Source: Pedobacter sp. ASV12
GTDB lineage: Bacteria; Bacteroidota; Bacteroidia; Sphingobacteriales; Sphingobacteriaceae
Reading direction: 5' to 3'
Assembly (NCBI RefSeq): GCF_016429155.1
Contig: NZ_JAELUC010000010.1
Span: 1 to 64,000 of the forward strand
DNA length: 64,000 nucleotides
Shown here: positions 54,747 to 63,253 of the stretch, piece by piece
Layout of the letters: the number at the start of each line of letters is the position of its first letter
Position numbering within the stretch: the stretch's first letter is position 1
Notes under the pieces: generated by a model
The model's database searches: none
Told to the model about the DNA's origin: nothing
Seen by the model: only the letters and a program-made list of their open reading frames with translations
Translations under genes and position numbers: made by a program

Positions 54747-55964
54747 TCAATCTGGATATAAGAGATATTTTGCGCGTATTGTCTTGAACTTTCCTAATCC
54801 CGGTTCCCAGCTTTTTCTGATTTCGGCTTCAGACATTCCCGCTATAATCTGTTTTCTCAGCTGGTCTGTACCTATGCGCAAATCGAAAGGAGATACCCCA
54901 TTCGCTCTTTCTTTGCCAAAGAAATTGGCTTTGTCTGGATAGGCCTTATAGAGCTCTATCAGCCATTTCAAATTAAGCTTACGGCTTTTCCTTAAGCTGC
55001 CGATGTCGTAGTTGCGAAGGTCGAGGCCATAGCAAACCGTGTCTTTGTGGTTTGGCCACTCGCTCATTCCGGCAATACTAACCGGTTTGTACGAAAACGA
55101 ATACTTGCCCTTTAGTGCAGGTGCGCCCAAAATGGTAAAGGGCATATAAGTTCCGCGGCCTTCATTGATCGCCGTTCCCTCAAACATGCATAAGCTTGGA
55201 AAAAGCATCACGGCTTGTTGCGTATTCAAATTTGGAGAGGGGTTAACCGGCAGCACGTAAGGCATGCTGTGGTTATAATTGGCAACTTTTATGATTTTGA
55301 TTTTGCATTTCTCCTTCAAATAGCCTTCGCCGTTAAGGTATTGTGCAAACTCTCCTATGGTCATCCCGTGGGTCATGGGAGTGTAATGTATTCCAATGGC
55401 CGATTTGTACTTGTCTTCGGTCATTACTGGCCCGTCAACCACATAGCCGTTCGGATTGGGCCTATCGAGAATGAGCAGTTCTTTGCCGTTTTCTGCACAG
55501 GCTTCCATTACATGCTCTAGCGTATTGATATTGGTGTAATAGCGGCAACCTACATCCTGGATATCAAATACCATCAGGTCTATATCTGCCAGCTGTTCTT
55601 TTGTAGGCTTCTCATTTCGGCCATACAAAGAGATGATCGGAAGGCCGGTTTTCGCATCTTTCTCATTGCCCACCGCCGCTCCATTGCTGGCATTACCCCT
55701 AAAGCCATGTTCGGGGCCAAACACTTTTACAATTTTAATTCCAAGGCTCAATAAGCTGTCTACGCTGCTTTTCTTGCCTATTATCGAGCTCTGGTTGGCA
55801 ACCAGTCCAATCCGTTTTCCCTTGAGGTAAGGCAAATATTTTTCGGTTTGGTCTGCACCTGTAACAATCTCCTGCTTCTTGGAAATTTTTTGTTTTGCCC
55901 CTACTATTTGCACGCTAAAAAGCAACAGCAGCAGCCCTAAGCCACGAAGATGAAATTTTGCCAT
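54747..55964 (-). CDS. DUF1343 exo-beta-N-acetylmuramidase (NamZ-like)
   Basis: 405 residues with a signal peptide (about 1-23, LLLLLFSVQIVGA). Family landmarks: YLPYLKGKRIGLVANQSSII, VKVFGPEHGFRGNASNGAAV, LMVFDIQDVGCRYYTNINTL, LLILDRPNPNGYVVDGPVMT, and EGTAINEGRGTYMPFTILGA. DUF1343 members (GH171) release N-acetylmuramic acid from glycan ends and serve cell-wall recycling or salvage. It lies upstream of the M14 gene on the same strand, with a promoter of shared ancestry between them, so a joint role in peptidoglycan turnover is possible. Confidence 0.9.
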   Translation of the reverse strand: MAKFHLRGLGLLLLLFSVQIVGAKQKISKKQEIVTGADQTEKYLPYLKGKRIGLVANQSSIIGKKSSVDSLLSLGIKIVKVFGPEHGFRGNASNGAAVGNEKDAKTGLPIISLYGRNEKPTKEQLADIDLMVFDIQDVGCRYYTNINTLEHVMEACAENGKELLILDRPNPNGYVVDGPVMTEDKYKSAIGIHYTPMTHGMTIGEFAQYLNGEGYLKEKCKIKIIKVANYNHSMPYVLPVNPSPNLNTQQAVMLFPSLCMFEGTAINEGRGTYMPFTILGAPALKGKYSFSYKPVSIAGMSEWPNHKDTVCYGLDLRNYDIGSLRKSRKLNLKWLIELYKAYPDKANFFGKERANGVSPFDLRIGTDQLRKQIIAGMSEAEIRKSWEPGLGKFKTIRAKYLLYPD

Positions 55965-56038
55965 AAAATTAGTTTTGTTGGTTAAATATAGCTCGCTTGG
56001 GCTTTGGTAGGCTCGCAGCTATTGATTTTGTTACAAGA
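55890..56038 (-). repeat. Promoter plus signal-peptide module, copy B
   Basis: The counterpart of the module at 54553-54702, covering the NamZ 5' end and about 75 bases upstream. The -7 box reads TATATTTA (55983-55990), one base weaker than in copy A. Spacing to the ATG is five bases shorter. Confidence 0.75.
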
Positions 56039-56048
56039 GCGGCCCTAC

Positions 56049-56858
56049 TTAATACAAAATCAGGTACAAGTACGCGTATACTACCGGTGCAGCAATCAAA
56101 AGTCCGTCAAAGCGGTCTAAAAAGCCCCCATGGCCCGGCAAAAAGCTGCCCGAATCCTTAGCGTCCAAACTTCTTTTCAGCATCGATTCAACCAAATCGC
56201 CCAAAGTACCAAAACATACGATAAGTACCGCCATGCCCGCCCAGACCCAACTGGCCTGCTCGGTAAATTGGGTAGAGATTACATAAGAAACCAGCACGCT
56301 GGTAAACAAGCCTCCAAAAAAGCCTTCCCACGATTTTTTGGGCGAATGGCGTTCGAACAGCCTGTGCTTGCCAAATTTCATCCCAAACAGGTAGGCGCCC
56401 GTATCACTGGCCCAAAGCATCAATAAAAAGGCCAGGGGCAAATGGAAATTGTAGTGGTTAAAATCGTTGAGAAACCCCAGCGAATAAAAGAAGCAGAAAG
56501 GTATGGTTACATAAACAAAACCAATAAAAGTATAGGATATATTGGCAAAGGGAATTTTGTTCTTTTTGTAGAGCTCCACAATAAAGATCGAAAACAGCAG
56601 CGGCACAATGAGCAGAAGATATTTCAGTTCATACTGGAAAAAATGATAGCCAGCCGTAAGGCCAAAAATAACTGCCGCCGCCAGTACGCCCATGTTCCGG
56701 TGGGGCCTGATCCCCCCTATCTTAACCAGTTTATAAAACTCGAGCAAAGCCACCAAACTCAAGGACAAATAGAAAAAGGTAAAGGTATAGGCGCCCAAAA
56801 AAATGGAGCCTAACATCACGATGGTAAAGAAAAAAGCGGTAATGGCCCGGGTTTTCAT
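56049..56858 (-). CDS. cdsA: Phosphatidate cytidylyltransferase
   Basis: 269 residues with about seven transmembrane helices. It makes CDP-diacylglycerol from phosphatidate and CTP, the step that feeds phosphatidylserine and hence Psd. Signature region: LWASDTGAYLFGMKFGKHRL, HSPKKSWEGFFGGL, and the C-terminal CDS motif DLVESMLKRSLDAKDSGSFL with PGHGGFLDRFDGLL. It follows the CPBP protease gene by 20 bases on the same strand. Confidence 0.95.
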   Translation of the reverse strand: MKTRAITAFFFTIVMLGSIFLGAYTFTFFYLSLSLVALLEFYKLVKIGGIRPHRNMGVLAAAVIFGLTAGYHFFQYELKYLLLIVPLLFSIFIVELYKKNKIPFANISYTFIGFVYVTIPFCFFYSLGFLNDFNHYNFHLPLAFLLMLWASDTGAYLFGMKFGKHRLFERHSPKKSWEGFFGGLFTSVLVSYVISTQFTEQASWVWAGMAVLIVCFGTLGDLVESMLKRSLDAKDSGSFLPGHGGFLDRFDGLLIAAPVVYAYLYLILY

Positions 56859-56878
56859 AAAAGTTAAAATGGTATAAA

Positions 56879-57826
56879 TTAAGGGTTAGGATGTGGCTCA
56901 ATGCCTACTGTCGATTCTTTGGGTTTGGTTTGCTGTTTTAAATAGCCGAACAAAGCTACGGTTAATGCCAGACTAATCAAGGCCAAATACCAGGGCAGTC
57001 CAGCGGTATCATCCCGATCTATGGGCAAATTGTTTTTTTGCATGTAAAACGCCACGCAAACGGCATAGGCGTTGTTTAAAAAATGGGCAAAAACCGTATA
57101 CCAAATGCTTTTGGTCCACCAATAGATATAACCAAACATAGCGCCCAAAAACATCCTCGGAAAAAAGCCGAAGAACTGAAAATGGATGGTGCTGAAAATG
57201 GCCGCCGAAATCCAAATGGCCACATGCGGATTTTTAATCCAGCGCAAAAAGCATCGCTGCAAAGCCCCCCTAAAAATAAATTCTTCGCAAATGGCCGGTA
57301 TGAGGGCTACTACGGTGATGTTGACCAAAAGTGCGCCTATTGATGACATTTTTAAAATCGCCTTGGTCGTTTCCTCGCCTTGGTTTTCTAAATAGCGCAT
57401 CCAGTCTTCAACTTTTTTCAGCGCCACTGGAAGATGCATCTTTTGGTTCAGCTCGGTTACCCAGCCCATAAAAGGCACAGCGGCCAACATGATCAAAAAA
57501 ACAAGGCTCAGCCAATTTATCTTGGGGGCTGTAGTGCCATAAAACCGATTAGGGTTTTTACCTTCTGTTACCCCTAGCATCAGTGCCGGAGCCAAAAAGA
57601 AAAAAAGCTGCTGTGCGGTTAGCAATATTTTAGTCGCATTCACGCTTCCATTTAAATCCAGCTGGCCACTAAATATAGCCATCATCGACTCGGAGCCATA
57701 GCCGATATAAATAATGAGCACGCTAACCACAATGCAGGCAATGAACCCCATCCCAACTAGCAAGCCCAAAAATACCAATTGTACAAATGGGTGCTTCTCT
57801 GTGGCCGTTTCTTTTATAAAATCCAT
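56879..57826 (-). CDS. CPBP-family intramembrane metalloprotease
   Basis: 315 residues with about eight hydrophobic segments. The CPBP/ABI active-site motifs are AICEEFIFRGALQRCFLR (EExxxR), HFQFFGFFPRMFLGAMFGYI (FxxxH-type element), and VFAHFLNNAYAV (HxxxN). The family cuts or modifies proteins within the membrane (Rce1-like); a few members give immunity to bacteriocins. It is cotranscribed with cdsA. Substrates are unknown. Confidence 0.9.
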   Translation of the reverse strand: MDFIKETATEKHPFVQLVFLGLLVGMGFIACIVVSVLIIYIGYGSESMMAIFSGQLDLNGSVNATKILLTAQQLFFFLAPALMLGVTEGKNPNRFYGTTAPKINWLSLVFLIMLAAVPFMGWVTELNQKMHLPVALKKVEDWMRYLENQGEETTKAILKMSSIGALLVNITVVALIPAICEEFIFRGALQRCFLRWIKNPHVAIWISAAIFSTIHFQFFGFFPRMFLGAMFGYIYWWTKSIWYTVFAHFLNNAYAVCVAFYMQKNNLPIDRDDTAGLPWYLALISLALTVALFGYLKQQTKPKESTVGIEPHPNP

Positions 57827-57884
57827 TTCAATGTAAAGATGCTCAAGTATTTGGCTGTTAAAAGCGCATTAAAAACAAAGTTTG

Positions 57885-57892
57885 TACCTTTG
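57885..57892 (+). promoter_or_regulatory. -7 box TACCTTTG for dusB-apaG
   Basis: An exact TAnnTTTG match, 24 bases before the dusB ATG, in the divergent region with the CPBP gene. Confidence 0.55.
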
Positions 57893-57916
57893 TAAAAATT
57901 AGTTGAAGATAGACAA

Positions 57917-58924
57917 ATGTCGGTAAAGATAGGAAATATAGATTTAGGAGAGTTCCCCTTGTTGTTGGCGCCTATGGAAGATGTGAGCGATCCACCTTTC
58001 CGCTACGTGTGCAAACAGGGCGGTGCCGATTTGATGTACACCGAATTCATCTCTTCTGAAGGGCTTATCCGCGATGCGGCCAAAAGCCGTCAGAAACTCG
58101 ATATTTTCGAATATGAAAGGCCCATTGGCATCCAGATTTTTGGCAGCGACATCGAGAGCATGCGCGAGGCTACCGAAATTGCGACCCTGGCCAAACCCGA
58201 CCTGATGGATATCAACTATGGTTGCCCTGTTAAAAACGTTGCCTGCCGCGGTGCGGGCGCCAGCTTGCTGCAGGATGTAGACAAGATGGTAAAAATGACA
58301 GCAGCCGTAGTCAAGGCAACCCATTTGCCCGTTACCGTAAAAACCCGCCTGGGCTGGGACGATAATACCAAAAACGTTTACGAAGTGGCCGAACGCCTGC
58401 AGGATGTAGGCATACAGGCCCTGACCATACATGGACGTACCCGTGCGCAATTGTACAAAGGCGAGGCCGATTGGACTTTGATCAGGGAAATTAAACGCAA
58501 CCCGCGTATCAAAATCCCTATTTTTGGCAATGGCGACGTAGACAGTCCACAAAAAGCCGCCAACTGGCGCCTGGAATACGAAGTAGATGGCATTATGATT
58601 GGCCGTGCGGCTATTGGCTATCCCTGGATATTCAGGGAAGTAAAGCACTTTTTCAAAACCGGCCAGCTTTTGCCCGGCCCAACCCTCGATGAAAGGATGC
58701 TGGCCTGCCGCACCCACCTCAACAAATCAATCGAATGGAAAGGACCAAAAGTAGGCGTATTCGAAATGAGGAGACATTATGCCAATTATTTTAAAGGCCT
58801 GCCCGATTTTAAACCTTACCGGATGCAGTTGGTCAAAGAAGAAAATATCGACACCATTCATGCCATTTTGGACGAAGTGTCAGAAAAATATGCAAATGAC
58901 ATGCCTTTTGTAGAAATGGCTTGA
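57917..58924 (+). CDS. dusB: tRNA-dihydrouridine synthase (DusB type)
   Basis: 335 residues. FMN-binding barrel start LLLAPMEDVSDPPFRYVCKQ. Catalytic Cys in NYGCPVKNVACRGAGASLLQ, phosphate-binding AGNGDV-like IFGNGDVDSP and GIMIGRAAIGYPWIFREV. It reduces specific uridines in tRNA to dihydrouridine with NADPH and FMN. The length and the C-terminal helical part fit DusB of Bacteroidota. apaG follows. Confidence 0.94.
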   Translation: MSVKIGNIDLGEFPLLLAPMEDVSDPPFRYVCKQGGADLMYTEFISSEGLIRDAAKSRQKLDIFEYERPIGIQIFGSDIESMREATEIATLAKPDLMDINYGCPVKNVACRGAGASLLQDVDKMVKMTAAVVKATHLPVTVKTRLGWDDNTKNVYEVAERLQDVGIQALTIHGRTRAQLYKGEADWTLIREIKRNPRIKIPIFGNGDVDSPQKAANWRLEYEVDGIMIGRAAIGYPWIFREVKHFFKTGQLLPGPTLDERMLACRTHLNKSIEWKGPKVGVFEMRRHYANYFKGLPDFKPYRMQLVKEENIDTIHAILDEVSEKYANDMPFVEMA

Positions 58925-58953
58925 TTATTGAATTGCATTTCTTAATTTTAGTC

Positions 58954-59340
58954 ATGGTTACAGCAATCACACAAGGCGTAAAAATCTCGGTAGATACCAT
59001 TTATCAAGATGAGCACTCTAATCCAGCCAACGAGCATTACATGTTCGCCTACCGCATCGAGATAGAGAACTTGTCTGACTATGGCATCCAGTTGATGCGC
59101 CGTCAATGGATCATCTTCGATTCGAATGGTACTTTGCGCGAAGTAGATGGCGAAGGCGTAGTAGGCGTACAGCCTGTGATCGAGCCCGGCCAAAGCTATG
59201 CCTATGTATCAGGTTGCAACCTGAAAACAGATATGGGCAGCATGCGCGGCCACTACGTGATGAACCGTCTTTTTGACAATACCAGCTTTAACGTTGATAT
59301 TCCGGAATTTCAGCTTATCGTTCCCTACAAACTCAACTAA
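58954..59340 (+). CDS. apaG: ApaG-family protein
   Basis: 128 residues from MVTAITQGVKISVDTIYQDE. An earlier TTG overlaps the dusB end but would add a non-family stretch. The fibronectin-III-like fold motifs are all present: HYMFAYRIEIENLSDYGIQL, the RRQWIIFDSNGTLREVDGEG, VVGVQPVIEPGQSYAYVSGC, MRGHYVM. ApaG has been linked to Co/Mg handling and binds pyrophosphates, without a settled role. TAATTTTA, one off the -7 consensus, lies three bases before the ATG. Confidence 0.93.
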   Translation: MVTAITQGVKISVDTIYQDEHSNPANEHYMFAYRIEIENLSDYGIQLMRRQWIIFDSNGTLREVDGEGVVGVQPVIEPGQSYAYVSGCNLKTDMGSMRGHYVMNRLFDNTSFNVDIPEFQLIVPYKLN

Positions 59341-59411
59341 CCCTTATTTTCCTTTAACCCTTTTGGTTAACCCCTTTTTTGATACCTTTAGGGTAACCAT
59401 TTGCCATTAAC

Positions 59412-60323
59412 GTGATCCAGTTCGAACTCCTAGATCTTGCCCGAAAACAGATGCCCAACTTGGACTTGAACCAAGAAAGCGATGTGATTAGGCTAGAGAA
59501 AATATTAAAGGCCGAAATCAAGCTCAACAACCACATCAACATCAATGATGTAGAGCAGCTGCTGGATTTTTTGAGAAAAGACGGCGGAAAATTTGCTGTT
59601 TTTTTCCAAAACAAAACCATTCGGACCATTTTGAATGCCAAGGGCGAAACAATCAACTTTGCGCCTTTCGACCGCCGTGGCCTTAGCGAAGAAACCTTGA
59701 ACAGCTTTGCCGAAACCTTTGCTTCCAACGTGGAAGGCTATCTGAGGGAATGTATACGGGCAGGTGCCTGGTTTAGTCTGAAGAGCCTATTCATCAATTA
59801 TTCTTTTTTGGTGCAGGATTCGACCCGTGAAAACATCCGGCAACTTTTAACGCTTAAAAACAAATCGATTATACAAGCCATTTATACCCATCAGTTTGTT
59901 TCTTTCATAGATTTTAATCGCTTTTGCAGAGATGCCGGCTACTATGGCATACTGAGTATCGTAGATCCTTCTTATTTCGACCAGGATATCCTCGAAATCA
60001 ATAATGCCATCTACCAAAACCAGGAAACCTCCATAGAAAGGCTCAAATTGCTTGGCGAGGTGCTTTATGCCCTTACCTATTATAATGCCCATTCGGAAGA
60101 TTTACAGGCTACCCTGGCCAATAATCAGCCGGTGGCGCTCAAATGGGCTTCGATGGGCCCAAGCACCAGCAGTGGTCGCGATAACCATACCATAATCTTT
60201 GTTTCTTACATCGTAGCCGCCATCTTAATCATTATTTTAATGGCGGCAGGGGTGGGTGGCGTAAGTATATTCGTACCCATTGTTATTGCAATCGCCCGTT
60301 TGGCCAGCAGAAATATCCGTTAG
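59412..60323 (+). CDS. Unknown protein with C-terminal membrane anchor, convergent with an Hsp70-like gene
   Basis: 303 residues starting at a GTG (MIQFELLDLARKQMPNLDLN). The first 250 residues are a soluble helical region with no recognised family; landmarks are NNHININDVEQLLDFLRKDG, FDRRGLSEETLNSFAETFA and RFCRDAGYYGILSIVDPSYF. After a Ser/Gly linker (GPSTSSGRDNH) come two hydrophobic helices (about 257-275 and 278-296) ending in ARLASRNIR. It is thus a tail-anchored membrane protein with a large cytoplasmic head. Its stop codon is one base from that of the Hsp70-like gene on the other strand, which suggests a long-standing association. Confidence 0.75.
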   Translation: MIQFELLDLARKQMPNLDLNQESDVIRLEKILKAEIKLNNHININDVEQLLDFLRKDGGKFAVFFQNKTIRTILNAKGETINFAPFDRRGLSEETLNSFAETFASNVEGYLRECIRAGAWFSLKSLFINYSFLVQDSTRENIRQLLTLKNKSIIQAIYTHQFVSFIDFNRFCRDAGYYGILSIVDPSYFDQDILEINNAIYQNQETSIERLKLLGEVLYALTYYNAHSEDLQATLANNQPVALKWASMGPSTSSGRDNHTIIFVSYIVAAILIIILMAAGVGGVSIFVPIVIAIARLASRNIR

Positions 60324-60324
60324 C

Positions 60325-62796
60325 CTATTTAAGGCCAAGCGTGCCATTCTGGTCTTTGAGCGAATCTTCGGGTTTGACCTTCAACAGGTTATACATTTGC
60401 AAAATAATGGCTTTTACTTCGGCATAATCTTTCTTGGTACAAGCGGTTTGGCCTCTTTCAATAAGCACCTTCAGCTTGTTTGGATCTTGGTAGTTGTCTG
60501 CATCGATATAGGCATACTGATAAAACAGCTCGATGTAGGAATCGTCGTTTTGGTAGTATATTTCCCTGACCAAGCGATGCAAATCCCTGATTTTGGCCTT
60601 GATCAGCGAAAGCTGTCCGGAGTTTAAAAACTGAGCTTCGTTTTTAATGGCTGTTTGAAAAACCTGGTCTATTTTTAAATCTGGTTTCAACAACAGGTGC
60701 TCTCTGATATAAGCCTTCAAGCTCTGGTATTCCTCTATTTCCACATAAAGCTCCTTGTTTCTGAGCAAGCTGTCTACCTGTTGCAGCAATTTGATTTTGC
60801 GCTCATCCAAGTTATAGATCTTATCGGTTATAAAGTCGTCTTCCAGGTGGATCAGCTCCTCCAACAATTCGATAATGGTGATACGCAGCTCTTCGAGCAT
60901 TTGGGCCATCGAATCGGTATCGATCAGGTCTGGCCCATCACGTTCTATTTTTTGCAGGGCATTTTCCAGTTCGGCCTGAATTTTACGTACCGAAACCTGC
61001 CTGCTTGTGGCATTGAAAACCTGATTGATTTCGAGGCCAATGGAGCTAATAAAAATATCAATGATCAGGTCTCTCGATTCGCTGACCTTAAAATTGATTT
61101 CGATGTCTGTGCCTTTGAGCAGGTTGGTCGGCAACTCTTCCGAAGAGATTTCGATATAGCCGATACATACGTTGCTAGCTGGCGATGCCGTGGCCAAACC
61201 CTCAACCACGTTGATCACCAATTGCTCGCCCGATCCCTTCATGATCGTTTTAGACGCGGTTTTATATATTTTTTTGGAAAGAGGCAAGGTGTCGTTCTTT
61301 TTGAAGATGCGCTCGAGGTAAGTTGTTCCAATGGTATCATCTATTTCGAGGCAGATATCGTTAGGCAAAGGCTGGCCCGAAATATTGTAAAGACCATGGT
61401 TTATGCTGATATCGTTTTTTTCCAACACCATTTGCTGGTATTTATCAAAAACCCTCAACTGAAACTGATTGATGGCTTTGGGAACCAGTTTAACAAACTC
61501 GTTGAATTTAGAATGAAAGGCAATCAGTCCGGTATCAAATCCGCCGTCGGTGCGGGTTAGCCGGTAGTATCCCGAAAAGTTGTTGGCCAGCACACCGGTA
61601 ACGAGTTCTTCCGCGTCTTGCGAGTTCACTTCGTAAACCAGCTTTATTTCTTGGGCTGGAACGGCCGGAGCTGCTGTTGGGCTTTCGGTCTTGATTTCCT
61701 TTGGCTGTCTGTTTTTAGTGCCCGCATAATAGCTGGCGCCCACCATAATGGCCGTAGAGGGATCGATGCTCGAATCGACAAGGGTGTTGAACTGCTGCTG
61801 CAGGGTTTCCCTTACATAGGGAATGTAGGTCGTGCCACCTACTAAAACAATACGTTCTATGGCGCCGTCTTCAATTTGGTTCTTTGCCAACAGGCTTTTG
61901 GTAAGCTTAATTGTTTCTTCTACTTTTTGTTTGATCAGCTGGTTGAATGCCTGGCGGCTAATCGAAAATTCGATGAAACCGTCAGGTCTATCGAGCTCCA
62001 CAAAAACCTCTTCTTTTAGCGATAGTTCCTTCTTGGCTTCTTCGGCTTTGTAAAGTAGTTCTACAAACAGCTTGTAATAAGGCGCATCGGCACCCACCAT
62101 CTGTTTCCACAAATTTGTAATACCCATTTTCTGCTCCAGTACTGGGCAAAATAAATGCTCGAGCATGAGGTTGTCTATATCAAGGCCTCCTAAAAAGTTG
62201 TTTCCTTCATGATCCAGCACCCTTAGTTCGCGATGGTTTATCCTAACCAGGGCCACATCAAAGGTACCGCCACCAAAATCGTACACCAGCCATTTTTTTT
62301 CCTGATCAAGCGATAGGTTTTGGGTATTGGCATAGGCCAAACAGGCTGCTATGGGTTCTTGCAGCAACACCACTTCTTCCAGGCCTGCCTGGTAGCCCGC
62401 CGTTTTGGTGGCGTTGGATTGTACCGTTCCGAAAGACGCAGGTATGGTAATAACCGCAGCCGTTGGTTTTGGCGTACCTGCAAAGCTGAGCAGTTCTTTC
62501 AGTACCAGTACCGAAAAATCGATTGCTGTTTTATGCTCATTAATGGCCGAAACAAAATAGTTGTGCTCGCTGCCCATTTTTCGTTTAAAGCTCGAAAAAA
62601 CATGTTCGGGCTGCATAGTGGTCAGCTCTCTGGCCTTGTCTCCCACCAAAATCCTTCCGTTTCTATAGGCAACTACCGAAGGCAGCACTTCCCTAAATCC
62701 GACCGGGTTTTTATAGATATTTACCTTGCCCGACTCGAATTTTCCGATTCCCGAATTGGTTGTTCCCAAGTCAATGCCAAAATTGATGTTTTCCAT
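60325..62796 (-). CDS. Long, divergent Hsp70-like chaperone
   Basis: 823 residues against about 640 for DnaK. The N-terminal ATPase is intact: phosphate-1 FGIDLGTTNSGIGKF (6-20), VITIPASFGTVQSNATKTAG, LLQEPIAACLAY, phosphate-2 WLVYDFGGGTFDVALVRI and the adenosine motif IVLVGGTTYIPYVRETLQ. The substrate-binding region (about 395-590) is only weakly DnaK-like. It is followed by an unusual helical C-terminus of about 220 residues, rich in Glu/Leu/Ile, with TPR-like end (KDYAEVKAIILQMYNLLKVK). The EEVD-like tail is missing. A small GrpE-like gene lies 4 bases upstream. It is a specialised chaperone, not the housekeeping DnaK. Confidence 0.9.
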   Translation of the reverse strand: MENINFGIDLGTTNSGIGKFESGKVNIYKNPVGFREVLPSVVAYRNGRILVGDKARELTTMQPEHVFSSFKRKMGSEHNYFVSAINEHKTAIDFSVLVLKELLSFAGTPKPTAAVITIPASFGTVQSNATKTAGYQAGLEEVVLLQEPIAACLAYANTQNLSLDQEKKWLVYDFGGGTFDVALVRINHRELRVLDHEGNNFLGGLDIDNLMLEHLFCPVLEQKMGITNLWKQMVGADAPYYKLFVELLYKAEEAKKELSLKEEVFVELDRPDGFIEFSISRQAFNQLIKQKVEETIKLTKSLLAKNQIEDGAIERIVLVGGTTYIPYVRETLQQQFNTLVDSSIDPSTAIMVGASYYAGTKNRQPKEIKTESPTAAPAVPAQEIKLVYEVNSQDAEELVTGVLANNFSGYYRLTRTDGGFDTGLIAFHSKFNEFVKLVPKAINQFQLRVFDKYQQMVLEKNDISINHGLYNISGQPLPNDICLEIDDTIGTTYLERIFKKNDTLPLSKKIYKTASKTIMKGSGEQLVINVVEGLATASPASNVCIGYIEISSEELPTNLLKGTDIEINFKVSESRDLIIDIFISSIGLEINQVFNATSRQVSVRKIQAELENALQKIERDGPDLIDTDSMAQMLEELRITIIELLEELIHLEDDFITDKIYNLDERKIKLLQQVDSLLRNKELYVEIEEYQSLKAYIREHLLLKPDLKIDQVFQTAIKNEAQFLNSGQLSLIKAKIRDLHRLVREIYYQNDDSYIELFYQYAYIDADNYQDPNKLKVLIERGQTACTKKDYAEVKAIILQMYNLLKVKPEDSLKDQNGTLGLK

Positions 62797-62800
62797 AGCC

Positions 62801-63094
62801 TTATTCTACAATTACAACCGCCTTCTGAACCAATGCCCTGTGCGTTCCTTCCTGTTTATAGATGGTTGGTTTAAGCACCTTGGTTATTTTGAGGTCGCTT
62901 CCGTTTTCGTTGAGAATATTGGCCTCTATAGCTACATCTCTTTCATCGTAGCGCTGCCCCAACGGATTGATGACCATGAAGCCCTCCTGTTCAAACTCGT
63001 GGTACAGCCGCTCAAAATTACGCGTAAACAGCGCTTTGTCGGTTTCCTTGATCTTGTTTTCTATTTCAAATACCTGGTTAATGATATGCTGCAT
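62801..63094 (-). CDS. Minimal GrpE-like nucleotide-exchange factor
   Basis: 97 residues. The N-terminal half is one amphipathic helix (NQVFEIENKIKETDKALFTR, NFERLYHEFEQEGFMV). The C-terminal half matches the beta-wing of GrpE: NPLGQRYDERDVAIEANIL, then ITKVLKPTIYKQEGTHRALV and QKAVVIVE. This corresponds to the GrpE segments for the DPxxHEAV-type strand, the GY turn and the final xRPAxVxV strand. The long N-terminal coiled coil of housekeeping GrpE (about 100 residues) is missing. It ends 4 bases before the Hsp70-like start, so the pair is coupled and this should be its dedicated exchange factor. The identification is by motif reading. Confidence 0.7.
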   Translation of the reverse strand: MQHIINQVFEIENKIKETDKALFTRNFERLYHEFEQEGFMVINPLGQRYDERDVAIEANILNENGSDLKITKVLKPTIYKQEGTHRALVQKAVVIVE

Positions 63095-63201
63095 GCTCTT
63101 TTTTGTTTCGTTGGTGTAGATTGATGACTAAGATAGATTCTTGCCGACAAATTGTTAGCCAAAAATCGATCTTTTGTTCATCAATTTAAAAAAGAAGGCG
63201 C

Positions 63202-63229
63202 AAAAAAAAGACGGCCATTTGCCGTCCTT
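63202..63229 (-). terminator. Terminator after the zinc peptidase gene
   Basis: Core stem GACGGC (63210-63215) with 63221-63226, extended by two A-T and one wobble pair; 5-base loop; T8 in the minus direction (63202-63209). Confidence 0.85.
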
Positions 63230-63253
63230 CTTCAGTTTCATTGTGCTTGAATG

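Noticed and set aside
56879..57826. CPBP protease considered as a bacteriocin-immunity gene linked to the Cys-rich peptide
   Set aside because: It is over 35 kb from the peptide gene and cotranscribed with cdsA. No evidence ties them.
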